Below, piece by piece: positions 15,921-26,380 of a stretch of DNA of 64,000 nt. The notes below the pieces were generated by a model that worked only from the letters and a program-made list of their open reading frames with translations, had not been told where the DNA came from and ran no database searches. The stretch's first letter is position 1. Each line of letters begins with the position of its first letter. Origin of the DNA: Burkholderiaceae bacterium. GTDB taxonomy: Bacteria > Pseudomonadota > Gammaproteobacteria > Burkholderiales > Burkholderiaceae_C. A program made the translations under genes and the position numbers. Location of the stretch: positions 51,869-115,868 of the forward strand of contig JAUYTN010000019.1 in the NCBI GenBank assembly GCA_030695205.1, written 5' to 3'.

Positions 15921-16777
15921 GCGGACAACGCAATGCGTTGCCATATTGGCTGACGGCACCAGGGGTGTTGATGACGTTGGCCTTCGTGGCTCTGCCGCTG
16001 GTGATCACGCTTTCGCTCAGTCTGTATCCATTCCTGCCTGACGGGGCGATTGGTGACCAGATCACCTGGGCCAACTATGCCGGCGTGGCCAGCGACGGCT
16101 ATTTCCATGTCATTTTTGCGCGCACCTTCGGCATGGCTGCCTTGGTGACCCTGATTTGCATTGCGATTGGGGTGCCTGAGGCCTATGTGCTGAGCCGACT
16201 TTCACAGCGGTGGCGCACAGTGTCCATCGTCATTGTGCTGGGCCCCATGCTGATTTCTGTGGTGGTACGCACCTTGGGGTGGGCTGTGCTGTTGGGCAAC
16301 GAGGGTGTTATCAACAAGGTTCTGCTGGCCATTGGCTTGGTCGATGCGCCTGTGAAGATGATGTTCACCTTTACGGGCGTGGTGGTGGCACTGGTGCATG
16401 TGCTGGTTCCGTTCATGGTGCTGGCGGTGTGGGCATCGTTGCAAAAGCTGGATGTGACCACCGAGCACGCCGCCCAGTCACTGGGTGCAGGGCTGATGAC
16501 GGTCATGCGCCGCATCGTGTTCCCGCAGGTGATCCCAGGCGTGCTGTCAGGCGGCCTCATCGTTTTCTCGCTGGCTGCCAGTGCGTTTGCGACACCGGCC
16601 ATCATCGGCGGTCGACGCCTGAAGGTGGTCCCCACCACCATTTACGACGAGTTTTTGGGCAACCTGAACTGGCCACTGGGCGCTACCTTGGCAGTTGTGC
16701 TGGTGGTCATCGTCCTGGTGGTGTCACTGGGCATGAACCGTTTCATAGAGCGTCGCTACAAGCAGGTGTTTCAATGA
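15917..16777 (+). CDS. ABC transporter permease (PotB-like)
   Basis: This 286-residue inner-membrane permease has about six hydrophobic segments; the first is near residues 13-33 (VLMTLAFVALPLVITLSLSL). The EAA-type loop is recognisable in AAQSLGAGLMTVMRRIVFPQ, which contacts the ATPase. I start at ATG 15917, overlapping the ATPase stop as ATGA. The open frame upstream is ATPase sequence read out of frame. Confidence 0.92.
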   Translation: MSGQRNALPYWLTAPGVLMTLAFVALPLVITLSLSLYPFLPDGAIGDQITWANYAGVASDGYFHVIFARTFGMAALVTLICIAIGVPEAYVLSRLSQRWRTVSIVIVLGPMLISVVVRTLGWAVLLGNEGVINKVLLAIGLVDAPVKMMFTFTGVVVALVHVLVPFMVLAVWASLQKLDVTTEHAAQSLGAGLMTVMRRIVFPQVIPGVLSGGLIVFSLAASAFATPAIIGGRRLKVVPTTIYDEFLGNLNWPLGATLAVVLVVIVLVVSLGMNRFIERRYKQVFQ

Positions 16778-17568
16778 ACCGCACCCCCCCTATCCTGTTG
16801 GTCTTTCACGGCCTGTTTGTCATCTTCATGCTGGCGCCGCTGGTTATGGTTGCGCTGGTGTCGTTCACTGACAAAGGCTATATCTCCATGCCTTTTGACG
16901 GTGCATCATGGCGCTGGTACGCGGCCATTCTGAAGGACCGTGACTTTGTCGATGCGTTCTGGCGCAGTGTGGCGTTGGGAGTGGCTGCGGCGACGCTGGC
17001 GACTCTACTGGCGGTGCCTGCCGGCATGGCCATCGCGTGGCACCAGTTTCGTGGCCGAGAATGGGTGCTTGGTCTGTTGCTGTCGCCGCTGATGGTTCCG
17101 CATGTGGTTCTGGGTATTGCGTTGCTGCGTTTTTTGACCCAGATGGGTGCATCAGGAACGATGTGGGGGCTAACAGCTGCCCACACGGTGCTGGTGTTGC
17201 CCTACGTGCTGCGCCTCGTGGTCGCAGCGGCGACTGGGTTTGATCGCAACATTGCGCAAGCCGCTCAATCGCTGGGCGCGTCGGGCTGGACTGTGTTCAG
17301 GCGCATCGAATTGCCACTGATTCTGCCCGGTGTGGCTGGGGGCTGGTTGATTGCGTTCATCAACAGCTTTGATGAGCTGACGATGTCAATCTTCGTGGCG
17401 TCGGCGGGCACCCAGACCTTGCCGGTCAAGATGTACAACCACATTGCCAACACGATCGACCCGTTGCTTGCATCGGTTTCCACTGTTGTCATTGTTCTGA
17501 CCCTGGTGCTGATGGTGGCGCTGGATCGCTTCTATGGTCTTGATCGCGTGCTGGCGGGCAAATCATGA
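16774..17568 (+). CDS. ABC transporter permease (PotC-like)
   Basis: This 264-residue second permease of the importer has six predicted membrane spans. Its EAA loop reads AAQSLGASGWTVFRRIELPL. The start ATG at 16774 overlaps the previous stop by four bases, and its own stop overlaps the flavoprotein gene by four bases. The importer and oxidoreductase are therefore one translationally coupled unit. Together with the other permease it would form the heterodimeric channel. Confidence 0.92.
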   Translation: MNRTPPILLVFHGLFVIFMLAPLVMVALVSFTDKGYISMPFDGASWRWYAAILKDRDFVDAFWRSVALGVAAATLATLLAVPAGMAIAWHQFRGREWVLGLLLSPLMVPHVVLGIALLRFLTQMGASGTMWGLTAAHTVLVLPYVLRLVVAAATGFDRNIAQAAQSLGASGWTVFRRIELPLILPGVAGGWLIAFINSFDELTMSIFVASAGTQTLPVKMYNHIANTIDPLLASVSTVVIVLTLVLMVALDRFYGLDRVLAGKS

Positions 17569-18680
17569 GTACTCCAACCAGAGTCGATGCCGTTGTTGTG
17601 GGCGGTGGAGTGGTGGGCACAGCCATTGCCTATGGCCTGGCCAAAGCCGGAGACCATGTGGTCCTTTTGGACGAAGGTGATGATGCCTACCGTGCGGCGC
17701 GAGGTAATTTTGGCCTGGTTTGGGTTCAGGGCAAAGGCCTCGGGAACCCGGACTACGCCCGTTGGACGCTGCGAGCTGCGGCGGCTTGGCAAGCGTTTGG
17801 GCAGGAATTGGCGGATGAGACTGGTGTGGACGTCGAATTGCAGCAAGTCGGCGGCCTGACCATGTGCCTGGACGATACCGAGTTGGCCAGTTCGGCTGCC
17901 AAGTTTGCAAGCTTGCGGGAGGCGATGGGCGGTGACTATGCCTACGACATCCTGGACGGGGATGCCGTGCGCCGCCTGTTGCCGCACACCGGACCTGATG
18001 TGGTGGGTGCGGTGTATTGCGACCGAGATGGACATGTGAGCCCACTGCGCCTGCTGCGCGCACTGCTACAGGCATTCACTCAGCGTGGGGGGCATTTGGT
18101 GGCGGGGGCTAGGGTCGAACATATTCGTGCGCAAGGCGGCGGCTTTGATATATCGCTGTTGGATGGGCGGATGTTTAGCGCGCAGCGGGTCGTGCTCGCT
18201 GCAGGCCTGGGCAACCGGGAGTTGGCGCCTCAAGTGGGGCTGTGTGCACCGGTGCTGCCCAATCGAGGGCAGATTCTGGTGAGTGAGCGGGTTCAGCCAT
18301 TCCTGACCCACCCGACGCTCTATGTGCGTCAGACCGGCGAAGGTGTGGTGCAGATTGGCGACTCCAAAGAAGACGTTGGGCTGGATGACGGGACCACACT
18401 GGATCAGCTCTCGCGTATTGCACGCCGTGCTGTGCGCTGTTTCCCACTGCTGTCGCAGGTCAATGTGGTACGCACATGGGGAGCATTGCGCGTCATGAGT
18501 CCAGATGGATTCCCCATTTACCAGCAGTCTTCCAGCCAACCTGGGGCCTATGTGGTGACATGCCACAGCGGCATCACCCTGGCGGCCTTGCATGCACACG
18601 TGCTCACGCCCTGGCTGCGAGGAGGTGCTGAACCACCCGATATCCAGGCCTTTAAGGCGGAGCGTTTTGACCATGTTTAA
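17565..18680 (+). CDS. FAD-dependent amine/amino-acid oxidoreductase, beta subunit type
   Basis: This 371-residue flavoprotein belongs to the D-amino-acid-oxidase-like (DAO) fold. The FAD motif is VVVGGGVVGTAIAYGLAKAG at residues 11-30, and a GDSKEDVGLD block and C-terminal THCHSG-type segment (VVTCHSGITLAALHA) follow. With the next two genes it matches the three-subunit arrangement of opine oxidase, hydrogen cyanide synthase and D-hydroxyproline dehydrogenase. In that arrangement this subunit oxidises the substrate's C-N bond. Specificity cannot be assigned. The coupled importer and RidA suggest an amino acid or opine whose oxidation yields an imine. Confidence 0.82.
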   Translation: MSTPTRVDAVVVGGGVVGTAIAYGLAKAGDHVVLLDEGDDAYRAARGNFGLVWVQGKGLGNPDYARWTLRAAAAWQAFGQELADETGVDVELQQVGGLTMCLDDTELASSAAKFASLREAMGGDYAYDILDGDAVRRLLPHTGPDVVGAVYCDRDGHVSPLRLLRALLQAFTQRGGHLVAGARVEHIRAQGGGFDISLLDGRMFSAQRVVLAAGLGNRELAPQVGLCAPVLPNRGQILVSERVQPFLTHPTLYVRQTGEGVVQIGDSKEDVGLDDGTTLDQLSRIARRAVRCFPLLSQVNVVRTWGALRVMSPDGFPIYQQSSSQPGAYVVTCHSGITLAALHAHVLTPWLRGGAEPPDIQAFKAERFDHV

Positions 18681-18987
18681 ACCTGTAAGCAATCGCGAAG
18701 CTGTGCCTGGTGCTGATCTGATTGACATCGTGGTCGATGGCCAGTCCATGCGTGTGCCGCGGCACACTACGCTGGCCGCTGCGCTGTTGGGCGCCAATGT
18801 GCACACCTTTCGGCATACCCCGGTATCCGGCGCGCCACGTGGACCACTGTGCATGATGGGCGTGTGCTTTGACTGTCTGGTAGAGGTAGATGGTGTCCCC
18901 AACCGGCAGGCATGTATGTGTGAGGTGGAGCCGGGCATGCGCGTTCACCTGCCCACGGGCGCGCGGGCGCTGGAGGGAAAAAAATGA
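18673..18987 (+). CDS. [2Fe-2S] small subunit of the flavin oxidoreductase
   Basis: This is a 104-residue ferredoxin-like protein. The cluster ligands are C-x4-C-x2-C in LCMMGVCFDCLVEVDG, plus a fourth cysteine in NRQACMCEVE. It matches the gamma or small subunit of three-part amine dehydrogenases (HcnA/OoxC type), carrying electrons between the two flavoproteins. The ATG at 18673 overlaps the preceding gene by eight bases; the longer upstream frame is shadow sequence. The 3' end overlaps the next gene as ATGA. Confidence 0.82.
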   Translation: MFKPVSNREAVPGADLIDIVVDGQSMRVPRHTTLAAALLGANVHTFRHTPVSGAPRGPLCMMGVCFDCLVEVDGVPNRQACMCEVEPGMRVHLPTGARALEGKK

Positions 18988-20411
18988 CTCTCCTGCACGA
19001 CACTTTTACCCACGACTTGGTGGTCATCGGCGCGGGTCCGGCGGGGATGCGTGCTGCACTGACCGCTGAGGAACAGGGCCTCAGGGTGCTGTTGCTCGAC
19101 GAACAGCCCAGACCAGGGGGGCAGATCTACCGCCACATCACAGCAGTTTCCTCCGAGCGTGCTGCACGCCTTGGTGCCGACTATCAGTACGGAGCCTTGC
19201 TCACCACAAGCCTGACGCACAGCAAGGTCGAGGTGCGGTACGGCGCTTCGGTGTGGGCTGTGGACAAGGGCTTGACAGTCACAGTTCAGCAGGGCGGACG
19301 CACGTTTCAGGTTCGAGCGCCGCAGCTGATTGCGGCGACCGGTGCGATGGAGCGACCGTCACCACTGCCCGGGTGGACGTTGCCGGGCGTGCTCAATGCA
19401 GGCGCAGCGCAAATCTTGCTCAAGAGCGCTGCCAGCGTGCCAAAAGGCCCAACGGTGCTGGTGGGGGGGGGTCCCCTGTTGTTGCTGGTGGCTGGTCAGT
19501 TGGTGGATGCGGGTGCACAAGTGGCGGCTGTGGTGGAAACAAGCCCCAGTGCCAACCGCTGGCAGGCGCTGCGCCACTTGGGCGGGGCGCTGTTGGCACC
19601 CGCCTATCTGCTGAAGGGGTTGCGCATGTTGGGGCGCCTGAAGGCAGCAGGCATACCCCATTTCACCGAAGCGACGAACGTCAGGGTTGAAGGTGAAGAC
19701 CGAGCCAGGGAGATCACCTTTCAGGCAGGCAAGAGGTACCACCGGGTAGCGGTGGACACTGTTTTGTTGCACAACGGCGTAGTGCCCAACACCCAGTTGA
19801 CCAGGCTGCTGCGTGTGGACCACCATTGGGACGATGCTCAGCTGGCCTGGCACCCCACCGTGGACCAGAGTTATCAAACCAGTTTGCCTGGATTGCGGGT
19901 CGCAGGCGACGGCGCCGCTATTGCAGGGGCCCTCGCGGCAGAGGCCAGCGGTGCCTTGGCTGCCTTGGCCGCCATGCGTGCGATGGGCCGTTTATCTGCC
20001 ACGCAAGAGGCGACTTTGGCCGAGCCGTGGCACGCAAAGGGTGTGCGACAGGCTCGTATTCGGCCATTTCTCGATGCCTTGTACCGGCCCGCACAGTGGC
20101 TGCTGACACCCGCTGACGACACCGTGGTGTGCCGTTGCGAAGAGGTCACCGCCGGTCGGGTCCGGGAAATGGCGAGGCTGGGGTGCCAGGGGCCCAACCA
20201 GACCAAGTTTTTCAGCCGCTGTGGCATGGGCCCGTGCCAGGGGCGACAGTGCGGCATCACTGTGTCGCAGTTGCTGGCCCAGAGCTTGGGCAAGACGGTA
20301 CAAGAGGTGGGCAGTTACAGAATTCGCGCCCCACTCAAGCCGGTTCCGCTGGAGTCACTGGCGGCCCTGTCCGATGCCTCCAGCCAACCTGATGAAGGAG
20401 AGCCTGCATGA
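18984..20411 (+). CDS. NAD(P)/FAD-dependent oxidoreductase with BFD-like iron-sulfur tail, alpha subunit type
   Basis: This 475-residue flavoprotein has an FAD motif near residues 13-20 (VIGAGPAGMRAA) and a second nucleotide-binding motif in VLVGGGPLLLLVAGQL. A C-terminal BFD-like [2Fe-2S] region follows, with cysteines in VVCRCEEV and SRCGMGPCQGRQCG. This is the layout of OoxA, HcnB and the alpha subunit of D-hydroxyproline dehydrogenase. It probably accepts electrons from the beta subunit through the small iron-sulfur protein. Four-base overlaps at both ends place it firmly in the operon. Confidence 0.85.
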   Translation: MTLLHDTFTHDLVVIGAGPAGMRAALTAEEQGLRVLLLDEQPRPGGQIYRHITAVSSERAARLGADYQYGALLTTSLTHSKVEVRYGASVWAVDKGLTVTVQQGGRTFQVRAPQLIAATGAMERPSPLPGWTLPGVLNAGAAQILLKSAASVPKGPTVLVGGGPLLLLVAGQLVDAGAQVAAVVETSPSANRWQALRHLGGALLAPAYLLKGLRMLGRLKAAGIPHFTEATNVRVEGEDRAREITFQAGKRYHRVAVDTVLLHNGVVPNTQLTRLLRVDHHWDDAQLAWHPTVDQSYQTSLPGLRVAGDGAAIAGALAAEASGALAALAAMRAMGRLSATQEATLAEPWHAKGVRQARIRPFLDALYRPAQWLLTPADDTVVCRCEEVTAGRVREMARLGCQGPNQTKFFSRCGMGPCQGRQCGITVSQLLAQSLGKTVQEVGSYRIRAPLKPVPLESLAALSDASSQPDEGEPA

Positions 20412-20764
20412 CCACCATTCAACGCTTGCACACCCAACCCCGAATGAGCAAGGTTGTTGTTCATGGGGTGGTGGCCTATCTGTGCGGCCAAACGTCCAGC
20501 GGATCACCTGCCGCGGACATAACTGAACAGACGCAAGAGGTACTCCGTCGGATTGACGATTTGCTGTCACAGGTGGGCAGCCATCGAGAGCTGTTGCTGT
20601 CTGTGCTGATTCACCTGAAGTCGATGGATGATTTTGCTGCCATGAACGCTGCGTGGGAGTCCTGGGTGCCTGCGGGCACTGCGCCCGCCCGCACGACAGT
20701 CCAAGCCTCGCTTGCCCATGACAGCTTGTTGGTGGAGATGACGGTGGTTGCCGCCGTGGGTTGA
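20408..20764 (+). CDS. RidA-family protein (enamine/imine deaminase type)
   Basis: This 118-residue protein has the RidA fold: VVVHGVVAYLCGQTS near the start and the conserved arginine in ARTTVQASL near residue 97. RidA proteins hydrolyse reactive imines or enamines formed by amino-acid-oxidising enzymes. Here it is the last gene of the operon, overlapping the alpha subunit by four bases, so it probably clears the imine product. The glutamate usual near the C-terminus of RidA is in LVEMTVVA. The following 127 bases to the direct repeat contain nothing recognisable. Confidence 0.85.
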   Translation: MTTIQRLHTQPRMSKVVVHGVVAYLCGQTSSGSPAADITEQTQEVLRRIDDLLSQVGSHRELLLSVLIHLKSMDDFAAMNAAWESWVPAGTAPARTTVQASLAHDSLLVEMTVVAAVG

Positions 20765-20891
20765 CCATGCCCCAACCAGAGCCCCCAGGTCTCTCGACCG
20801 AAGCGGACGAGGTTCATTGCCTTTGCTCAGGTTTGGCACCGGTGTCGGCATGGGCTGCATGTCGCCGCGTGTGCGCGTGGCATACCTGCTG

Positions 20892-22313
20892 TCACTGACT
20901 GATCTCGCGCAGCTTGTCCATCACATCGGGCGCGTCCCACACTGCGCCGGTGTTGATGCTGTAGCGCACCCTGCCAGTGCGGTCAATCAAAAAGCTGCTG
21001 GGGAAGGCGTACACCTTCCAGGCTTTGGAGACTTCGCCAGTGCGGTCCATCAGCACCGGGAAGCTCATGGGCACTTTTTTCTGGAAGGCTTTCATGATGG
21101 CTTCGGTGTCTTTGTACGACACGGAGACGATGGCAAACCTGTCGGTGTCCATTTGGGCCAGGGCCCGGTTCATGCTGGGAATTTCCTCCACGCAGTGCGG
21201 GCACCAGGTGGCCCAGAAGGTGACGAGCAGGGCTTTGCCGGCGTAGTCGCGCTTGATGTCTACCTCGTTGCCGTCAATGTTGTTCAGGCGAATGTCTTGC
21301 AGCGTCAGGCCCTCTACCGGTACAAGCCCGGCGGCGATGGTGCTGGTGGGCTCGGTGCTGGCGTCGTAGGGGGGCAGGGCCGCCACGGCAAAACCTGTCT
21401 TCTGGCGCTCGCCGTGCATGGCGGTGTCGGCCTGGGCCAGGCGCTGGGCCATGTGTGTGGACATGGCGCGGATGTTGGCGTATTTGTAGATGCCGTCGGT
21501 GGTGGCGGCCACCCGCTCCAGCCGCACCAGGCTGCCGCCCTGGCGCAAGGCGGCCACGGTTTCGTCGATGGTGTTGGCCTGGGCGCCCAGCTCGGGCTGG
21601 AAGACGGTGATGGGCAGCGCGGTGTGGGTGGCGATGGGGAACAGCACCCGCTCGCGCCCGGCCACCGGGGTGTTGACGTAGAGGCTGGGGTAGAGCAGCA
21701 CCACATGGGCCAGCTTGGCCCGCTCGGCCTCGCTGGCGTGGCTCTGCCACTGGCGCAGGCCACGCAGCAGGGGCACGCTGGCCACGTCCAGCGTGACGAT
21801 GGTGATGCGGGCAAACTGCCGGGTGGCCTCGGCCATGAGGGGGGGCACAAAGTCGCCGTTGTGGTTGCGCATGGCCACGCGGTCGCGCTCCATAAAGAGG
21901 GCATCGGGCGTGTCCAGGTACCACACGGCGCTGCTGGGCTGGGCACTGACGAGGTGCTGCATGAGCAGGGCGTCGCCGTTGTTGGGCACCGAGGGCTCGC
22001 CCACCAACAGCACCAGGTGCGAGCCGTCGGCCTTGGGGTTGGCCACGGTGTGCAGCACCAGGGCGTCTGGTCCGCCCGCCACCTGCAGGGTGGGCAGGGC
22101 CTTGAAGAGGTCGCGGTCACTGTAGCGGTAGTCGGGCTCGGGCTGGGCGCGCTGGCAGCCGGCCAGCGCCACCAGGCCCACCAGCCCCACCGGCACGAGT
22201 GCCCGCGCCAGAACCCATGCCAGTGCCCACGCCAGGGACCGCAGCACCCGCAGCGGGCTGGGCGGGGCCGTGGGGGGTGTCGGGGCGTGGGTGGAGGTCA
22301 ACATGGGTGGCAT
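20892..22313 (-). CDS. TlpA-like thioredoxin-fold lipoprotein with a large N-terminal domain
   Basis: This is a 473-residue protein. Residues 30-55 are hydrophobic and end in LVALAGC, a lipobox, so it is probably a lipoprotein facing the periplasm. Residues about 60-330 form a region I do not recognise, with an alpha/beta look (HLVLLVGEPSVPNNGD, ITIVTLDVASVPLLRG). The last 140 residues are a TlpA/ResA-type thioredoxin domain with FWATWCPHCVEEIP (CxxC) and the cis-proline region FPSSFLID. It probably reduces or delivers electrons to periplasmic thiols. Its 3' end carries the right copy of the 48-bp direct repeat, so its last residues may have been rebuilt by the island insertion. Confidence 0.8.
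   Translation of the reverse strand: MPPMLTSTHAPTPPTAPPSPLRVLRSLAWALAWVLARALVPVGLVGLVALAGCQRAQPEPDYRYSDRDLFKALPTLQVAGGPDALVLHTVANPKADGSHLVLLVGEPSVPNNGDALLMQHLVSAQPSSAVWYLDTPDALFMERDRVAMRNHNGDFVPPLMAEATRQFARITIVTLDVASVPLLRGLRQWQSHASEAERAKLAHVVLLYPSLYVNTPVAGRERVLFPIATHTALPITVFQPELGAQANTIDETVAALRQGGSLVRLERVAATTDGIYKYANIRAMSTHMAQRLAQADTAMHGERQKTGFAVAALPPYDASTEPTSTIAAGLVPVEGLTLQDIRLNNIDGNEVDIKRDYAGKALLVTFWATWCPHCVEEIPSMNRALAQMDTDRFAIVSVSYKDTEAIMKAFQKKVPMSFPVLMDRTGEVSKAWKVYAFPSSFLIDRTGRVRYSINTGAVWDAPDVMDKLREISQ
20899..20946. repeat. 48-bp direct repeat, right copy (inside the TlpA-like gene 3' end)
   Basis: These bases are identical to 12691-12738. In this copy they are part of the full-length TlpA-like gene, ending in LREISQ and TGA instead of LREISE and TAA. 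The flanking bases on the island side differ from the left copy. Confidence 0.9.
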
Positions 22314-22326
22314 GTCTTAAAAAACA

Positions 22327-22380
22327 GTAGCTGACTATGACGCCAATCAAGCGTTGATGGCCAATTTTATATAAAAAATG
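22327..22380 (+). repeat. Dispersed repeat, copy R4
   Basis: The blocks are GTAGCT, GACGCCAATCAAGCG, TTGATGGCCAATTTTATATAA. The central 15 bases are identical to copy R2. The copy fills most of the short gap between the katG stop and the TlpA-like gene start. No other terminator is visible there. Confidence 0.7.
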
Positions 22381-22399
22381 GCCACCCCACCCTTGGGCG

Positions 22400-24820
<2,421 letters not shown>

Positions 24821-24846
24821 TCAAAGCAATTGACATGATTTTGGCG

Positions 24847-24861
24847 ATAGATTTTGTCTAA
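24847..24861. promoter_or_regulatory. Possible OxyR-type half-site upstream of katG
   Basis: ATAG-ATTTTGT-CTAA matches most of the ATAG-N7-CTAT dyad bound by OxyR and lies about 215 bases upstream of the katG start. On the katG strand a TTGACA hexamer lies about 20 bases further downstream. Only one dyad is visible, whereas OxyR normally covers two. The rest of the 24632-24920 gap holds nothing else I can name. Confidence 0.3.
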
Positions 24862-24920
24862 GGCTCTTCGCGTGAGCCTGTGCATGCCGTGGATAGCCCA
24901 TGCCGATTCACAATGGCCCC

Positions 24921-25223
24921 ATGCTCCGCCTGACCCGTGCCCCCGACCTCACCACCGCCACGCTGTGGGTGGACGCCCTGAACACCGAAGGCATCAGCGC
25001 CAGCGTGCAGCGGCAGTACCTGTCGGGCGTGGCGGGCGAGCTGCCGCCTGACCAGTGCACGCCCGAGGTGTGGATTGCCCACCCCGAACAGGAGGCCAGG
25101 GCGCGTACCCTGCTGCACCACCTGCAGCACGTGCCCCAGCGGCAGTGGTGGTGCCGCTGCGGCGAGTTTGTGGAAGGTGGGTTCGAGCAGTGCTGGCGCT
25201 GCGGCGCGTGGATGCCGGGCTGA
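24921..25223 (+). CDS. DUF2007-domain protein with a zinc-ribbon-like tail
   Basis: This 100-residue protein begins MLRLTRAPDLTTATLWVDAL and has the DUF2007 pattern: LWVDALNTEGISASVQRQYL followed by EVWIAHPEQEARARTLL. DUF2007 is named a putative signal-transducing domain, with no proven activity. The C-terminus carries WCRCGE and QCWRCGAW, two CxC/CxxC pairs that could bind zinc. An alternative ATG lies seven codons upstream at 24900; neither has a good ribosome-binding site. Confidence 0.75.
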   Translation: MLRLTRAPDLTTATLWVDALNTEGISASVQRQYLSGVAGELPPDQCTPEVWIAHPEQEARARTLLHHLQHVPQRQWWCRCGEFVEGGFEQCWRCGAWMPG

Positions 25224-25286
25224 CACCAGACCCTGGAGCGGGTTCGTCCGTGCTGCACAGACCGGAGTGGGGTGGCGGCCCTGTGC

Positions 25287-26132
25287 TCAGCGCTCCGCCA
25301 CGGGCACCCCCCGGCCGCGCAGCACCTGGGCCGCCACTTCGGCAAAGCCCGTACCGCGCTCTGCCTCGGTGATGTAGCGCGGCAGGTGGGTCAGCTGGCT
25401 GGCAAAGCGGCGGATGTTGGCCACGCCCACGCTCAGCGGCAGGTGCTGGAACATGACCTGGTCGTTGGTGGAGTCGCCCACGTACACCCACCGCTCCCGC
25501 TCGTGCGCCAAGTCGCGCCCCAACAGCTCCTTGACCGCCCATTGCGCGCCTGTCCATTTGTTGTGCCCACCCACCCAGCCGTTGATGTGGATGGAGCTGA
25601 CCGTGGCGTTCAGACCTGCGGCTCGCATCAGCTGCACCACTTCGGCTATGCGCTGGGGCGCCAGGTGGGTGAACTCGCTGTGGTCAATGGCGATGTCGGT
25701 TTCGCGGCCTGCGCTGTCGCGGGCGCGCACGGCACCCGGCACCTGCTGCTCGATGGCCTGCAGCACCGCCTGCAGGTGGCGGTGGTTGGCGTGGCGCTCA
25801 GTCTCAGGTTGAACATACTTTTTGTGAAGCACACTATCTATACTGGATAAGCGCAAACTGCCATTTTCAGCAACAATTGACAGCAGGGGCCAGCTCAGCG
25901 CAAAGGCTTCGCTCCAGCCCGCGGGCCGCCCGGTGATGGCGATGACCGGCACCCCGGCCCGGTGCAGCGCCTGCAGCGCCGCCAGGGCCGCCGACTCTAT
26001 GAGCCCGTCGCGGGTGAGGGTGTCGTCAATGTCGGTCAGCACCCCGGCCATGGGGCCGGGTGCCCACTGGGCCAGCGGTTGCAGACGGTCGTGCCGGGGC
26101 GGGGTGGGGGCGCTCACCGGTCGGGCCAGCAT
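25287..26132 (-). CDS. HAD-superfamily (Cof/MPGP type IIB) phosphatase
   Basis: This is a 281-residue haloacid-dehalogenase-fold phosphatase. Motif I is LTDIDDTLT near residues 32-40, motif II is VIAITGRP, and motif IV is YVGDSTNDQVMFQ. A type IIB cap lies between motifs II and III. Closest resemblance is to sugar-phosphate or mannosyl-3-phosphoglycerate phosphatases, but the substrate is open. The ATG at 26132 has no clear ribosome-binding site; an internal ATG at 26051 (MAGVLTDIDD) would still keep motif I. Residues about 91-107 (near IDSVLHKKYVQ) look repeat-derived, as noted separately. Confidence 0.8.
   Translation of the reverse strand: MLARPVSAPTPPRHDRLQPLAQWAPGPMAGVLTDIDDTLTRDGLIESAALAALQALHRAGVPVIAITGRPAGWSEAFALSWPLLSIVAENGSLRLSSIDSVLHKKYVQPETERHANHRHLQAVLQAIEQQVPGAVRARDSAGRETDIAIDHSEFTHLAPQRIAEVVQLMRAAGLNATVSSIHINGWVGGHNKWTGAQWAVKELLGRDLAHERERWVYVGDSTNDQVMFQHLPLSVGVANIRRFASQLTHLPRYITEAERGTGFAEVAAQVLRGRGVPVAER
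25813..25861 (-). repeat. Possible degenerate dispersed repeat inside the HAD gene, copy R5
   Basis: Read on the minus strand the blocks are TTTGCGCTTAT, ATAGATAGTG, TGCTTCACAAAAAGTATG. They resemble TTGCGCTT, the AAGCGCTAGAG arm and the tail of the better copies, but the match is poor. It stays in frame and falls in a variable loop of the protein. It is local AT-rich sequence in a GC-rich gene, which is part of the reason for suspecting an insertion. Confidence 0.35.
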
Positions 26133-26380
26133 GGGCTGGCGCGTGAGTTGGAGGCGCCCTGGTCAAGCGCAAGCGAATAGGTCATGTGCACACCCTGCAG
26201 GGCCATGTGGTTGTTGAACGGGGTTGCCAGGCTCAGGCTGGGCCTGGCACGGCTGCGAGCGCCCGCATTGTGTAACAGGGAGGCGGGCCAACCCGCATGT
26301 CATGCGTCGGCCTTCAGGCCTACATTGAACTGTCACACAGCCAGCCCAGAATCCGGCGTTCCAACTTCCGAGGAGCTTTC

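Noticed and set aside
12739..20898. Integrase or transposase carried by the bracketed cassette
   Set aside because: Every ORF of reasonable length in the interval is accounted for by regulator, importer, oxidoreductase or RidA genes.
20748..22334. Plus-strand open frame of over 500 codons opposite the TlpA-like gene
   Set aside because: Histidine- and glycine-rich shadow with no recognisable domain; the minus strand encodes a lipobox and a CxxC thioredoxin.
26330..26347. PhoB box ahead of ugpB
   Set aside because: CTGTCAC is a good first half, but the second direct repeat is poor, so I do not list it as a site.
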